Shown here in pieces: positions 6,886-8,592 of a stretch of DNA of 8,592 nucleotides. How positions within the stretch are numbered: position 1 is the stretch's first letter; every line of letters begins with the position of its first letter. Under the pieces are notes generated by a model. That model saw only the letters and a list, made by a program, of their open reading frames with translations. It was not told the origin of the DNA and searched no databases. Source of the DNA: Clostridiales bacterium (GTDB lineage: Bacteria; Bacillota; Clostridia; Oscillospirales; Oscillospiraceae); contig DQDL01000068.1 of NCBI GenBank assembly GCA_003533405.1, positions 1 to 8,592 of the forward strand, given 5' to 3'. The translations under genes were made by a program, and so were the position numbers.

Positions 6886-6914
6886 ATCATATACGACAAT
6901 TCATAGTTTGTCAA
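6886..6914 (-). promoter_or_regulatory. Strong sigma-A promoter of the nitroreductase-DASS operon
   Basis: On the minus strand, TTGACA (6909-6914) and TATGAT (6886-6891) are separated by 17 bases; the predicted start is near 6879, leaving a leader of about 45 bases. A consensus promoter under an operator fits a system normally held off. Confidence 0.8.
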
Positions 6915-6953
6915 TAACTTTTCGCAAACTTTTTGACAAGCTTCGACGGCACG

Positions 6954-6986
6954 AAAAAAACTCCGCAACTTTCGTTACGGAGTTTT
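6954..6986 (-). terminator. Intrinsic terminator after typA
   Basis: On the minus strand, a 13-bp stem with one wobble pair is closed by a GAAA tetraloop and followed by a run of seven T (A at 6954-6960 on the plus strand). It isolates typA from the nitroreductase promoter about 40 bases further on. Confidence 0.9.
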
Positions 6987-7002
6987 GTGTGTAATCAAGT
7001 GC

Positions 7003-8592
7003 TTATCTGTTGCGCATCACGGTCTTCATGCGCAGGCCGTGGTCGAGTATGCTCTTGCGCAGGCGCAGGTTCTTGGGCGTGACCTCAAGAAGCTCATCGT
7101 CGGCGAGGAACTCAAGGCACTGCTCAAGGCTCATCTGTCTGGGCGGGATAAGGCGCAGCGCCTCGTCGGAGCCGGAGGCACGGGTGTTAGTCAGATGCTT
7201 CGTGCGGCAGACATTGACCGCCACATCGTCGCTCTTCGGGCACACGCCGACTATCATGCCGGCATAGACCTTCGTGCCGGGGCTTATGAACATAGCACCA
7301 CGCTCCTGAGCGTTCCAGATGCCGTAGGCAACTGCCTCGCCGGTCTCGAATGCGATGAGGGAGCCGGTGTTGCGGCGGGCGATATCGCCCTTGTACGGCT
7401 CGTACTTTTCAAAGACGGAGGCCATGATGCCCTCGCCCTTGGTGTCGGTCAAGAACTCGTTGCGGTAGCCGAAAAGTCCTCTGGACGGGATAAGGTAGGT
7501 CAGCTTTACACGGCTGCCCACGGGCAGCATCTCGACAAACTCGCCCTTGCGAGCGCCCAACTTTTCCATGACAGAGCCCATGTAATCGGACGGAACATCG
7601 ACGACGACACGCTCAATAGGCTCACAGGTAACACCGTCTATCTCACGGTAGAGCACACGGGGAGGCGAGACCTGGAACTCGTAGCCCTCACGGCGCATGG
7701 TCTCGATGAGTATCGACAGGCTCATTTCGCCGCGGCCGGCGACATTGAAGCTGTCGGTCGCACCCTCCATATCGCTGACACGCAGAGAGACATCCTTGAG
7801 TGTCTCACGCATGAGGCGGTCACGGATCTGGCGGGAGGTGACGAACTTGCCCTCACGGCCTGCAAAGGGGCTGTCGTTGACAGAGAAGGTCATCTCCAGC
7901 GTGGGGGCGGATATCTTGACAAACGGCAGAGGCTCGGCCGCACCCTTGGCGCAGATGGTGTCGCCGATGGTGACATCGCCGATGCCGCTCATTGCTATGA
8001 TATTGCCCGCAGTCGATTCGGTCACGGGGACCTTGCTAAGTCCGTCAAACTCATAAAGCGAGACGGCCTTTGCCTTCATGGTCGGAGCATCGGGGTTATG
8101 GTAGTTGCAGACCTCGATCTCCTGATTCTGACGGATAACGCCACGCTCGATGCGGCCTATTGCGATACGGCCGACATACTCGTTGTAGTCAACGCTGGAA
8201 ACGAGCATCTGGAACGGGCTGTCGGTGTCCTGCTCAGGCTCGGGAATGTACTCAAGTATGGTCTCAAACAGGGGCTTGAGGTCTGTGCCCGGGACATCGG
8301 GGGAATAGCTTGCCGTGCCCTGACGGCCGGAGCAGAACAGCATCGGGGAATCAAGCTGCTCGTCGGTAGCGTCAAGATCCATGAGAAGCTCGAGCACCTC
8401 GTCGATGACCTCGTGGATACGCTGGTCGGGGCGGTCTATCTTGTTGACAACGACGATGACCCTGTGACCGAGCTCAAGTGCCCTCGACAGGACGAAGCGG
8501 GTCTGCGGCATCGGGCCCTCGGCGGCATCGACAAGCAGGATAACGCCGTTGACCATCTTGAGTATACGCTCGACCTCGCCGCCGAAGTCGGC
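7003..8592 (-). CDS. typA: Ribosome-associated GTPase TypA/BipA, 5' end cut by the window
   Basis: 529 codons are visible, open to the window edge; the family has about 605-615 residues, so roughly 75-85 N-terminal residues, with the P-loop and switch I, lie outside. The visible part starts at 'ADFGGEVERIL', directly after the expected DTPGH G3 motif. Then come 'EGPMPQTRFV', the G4 motif 'NKID' (visible residues 49-52), domain II with 'IGRIERGVIRQNQEIEV', elongation-factor-like domains III and V ('EPIERVVVDVPSDYMGSVME'), and the TypA-specific C-terminal domain with 'RGLFGYRNEFLTDTKGEG', 'TKHLTNTRASGSDEALRL' and 'LEFLADDELLEVTPKNLRLRK'. TypA is a translational GTPase that binds the 70S ribosome and aids large-subunit assembly, mainly in the cold or under stress. 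The first internal ATG (8554-8556) is not the true start. Its own terminator follows. Confidence 0.97.
   Translation of the reverse strand, partial: ADFGGEVERILKMVNGVILLVDAAEGPMPQTRFVLSRALELGHRVIVVVNKIDRPDQRIHEVIDEVLELLMDLDATDEQLDSPMLFCSGRQGTASYSPDVPGTDLKPLFETILEYIPEPEQDTDSPFQMLVSSVDYNEYVGRIAIGRIERGVIRQNQEIEVCNYHNPDAPTMKAKAVSLYEFDGLSKVPVTESTAGNIIAMSGIGDVTIGDTICAKGAAEPLPFVKISAPTLEMTFSVNDSPFAGREGKFVTSRQIRDRLMRETLKDVSLRVSDMEGATDSFNVAGRGEMSLSILIETMRREGYEFQVSPPRVLYREIDGVTCEPIERVVVDVPSDYMGSVMEKLGARKGEFVEMLPVGSRVKLTYLIPSRGLFGYRNEFLTDTKGEGIMASVFEKYEPYKGDIARRNTGSLIAFETGEAVAYGIWNAQERGAMFISPGTKVYAGMIVGVCPKSDDVAVNVCRTKHLTNTRASGSDEALRLIPPRQMSLEQCLEFLADDELLEVTPKNLRLRKSILDHGLRMKTVMRNR

Noticed and set aside
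6933..6938. Plus-strand TTGACA as a promoter pointing toward typA.
   Set aside because: The bases 17 downstream are an A-run belonging to the typA terminator, with no -10 hexamer, and no plus-strand gene follows.

Overview
The window looks like chromosomal DNA of an anaerobic, low-to-moderate GC Gram-positive bacterium of the Clostridia type. The reasons are strong GGAGG-type ribosome binding sites, near-consensus sigma-A promoters with 17-bp spacers, compact intrinsic terminators, a cysteine-rich 4Fe-4S protein, and codon use rich in C and G at third positions. A gut Oscillospirales-like source is an inference from general flavour, not from a marker gene.

Layout. At the left end (47-718, minus) lies a short two-cluster ferredoxin-like protein. 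It is divergent from a two-gene plus-strand operon (864-2315) made of a small membrane-anchored protein of unknown function and pseudouridine-5'-phosphate glycosidase (psuG). A dyad lies between the two promoters. The psuG operon ends at a perfect 16-bp hairpin terminator that also faces the convergent transporter gene.

The centre (2433-6833) is a coherent-looking module. It holds a DASS/SLC13-type anion transporter (minus), a divergent MarR-family regulator (plus), a second DASS paralogue (minus, convergent with marR), and a nitroreductase-family flavoprotein 30 bp upstream of that second transporter in the same orientation. The nitroreductase-transporter operon has its own strong promoter, with a perfect 15-bp palindrome placed at the predicted transcription start. 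The marR gene has a promoter with identical -35 and -10 hexamers. The simplest reading is a MarR-controlled uptake and reduction system for an organic anion. The substrate cannot be told from the sequence. Both transporters appear to lack the SNT motifs that typify well-studied DASS carriers.

At the right end (7003-8592, minus) is most of the gene for the ribosome-associated GTPase TypA/BipA, cut by the window edge, followed by a GAAA-loop intrinsic terminator that separates it from the nitroreductase promoter.

There is no RNA gene, CRISPR array, insertion sequence or prophage signal in the window. No stretch longer than about 170 bases lacks a gene.
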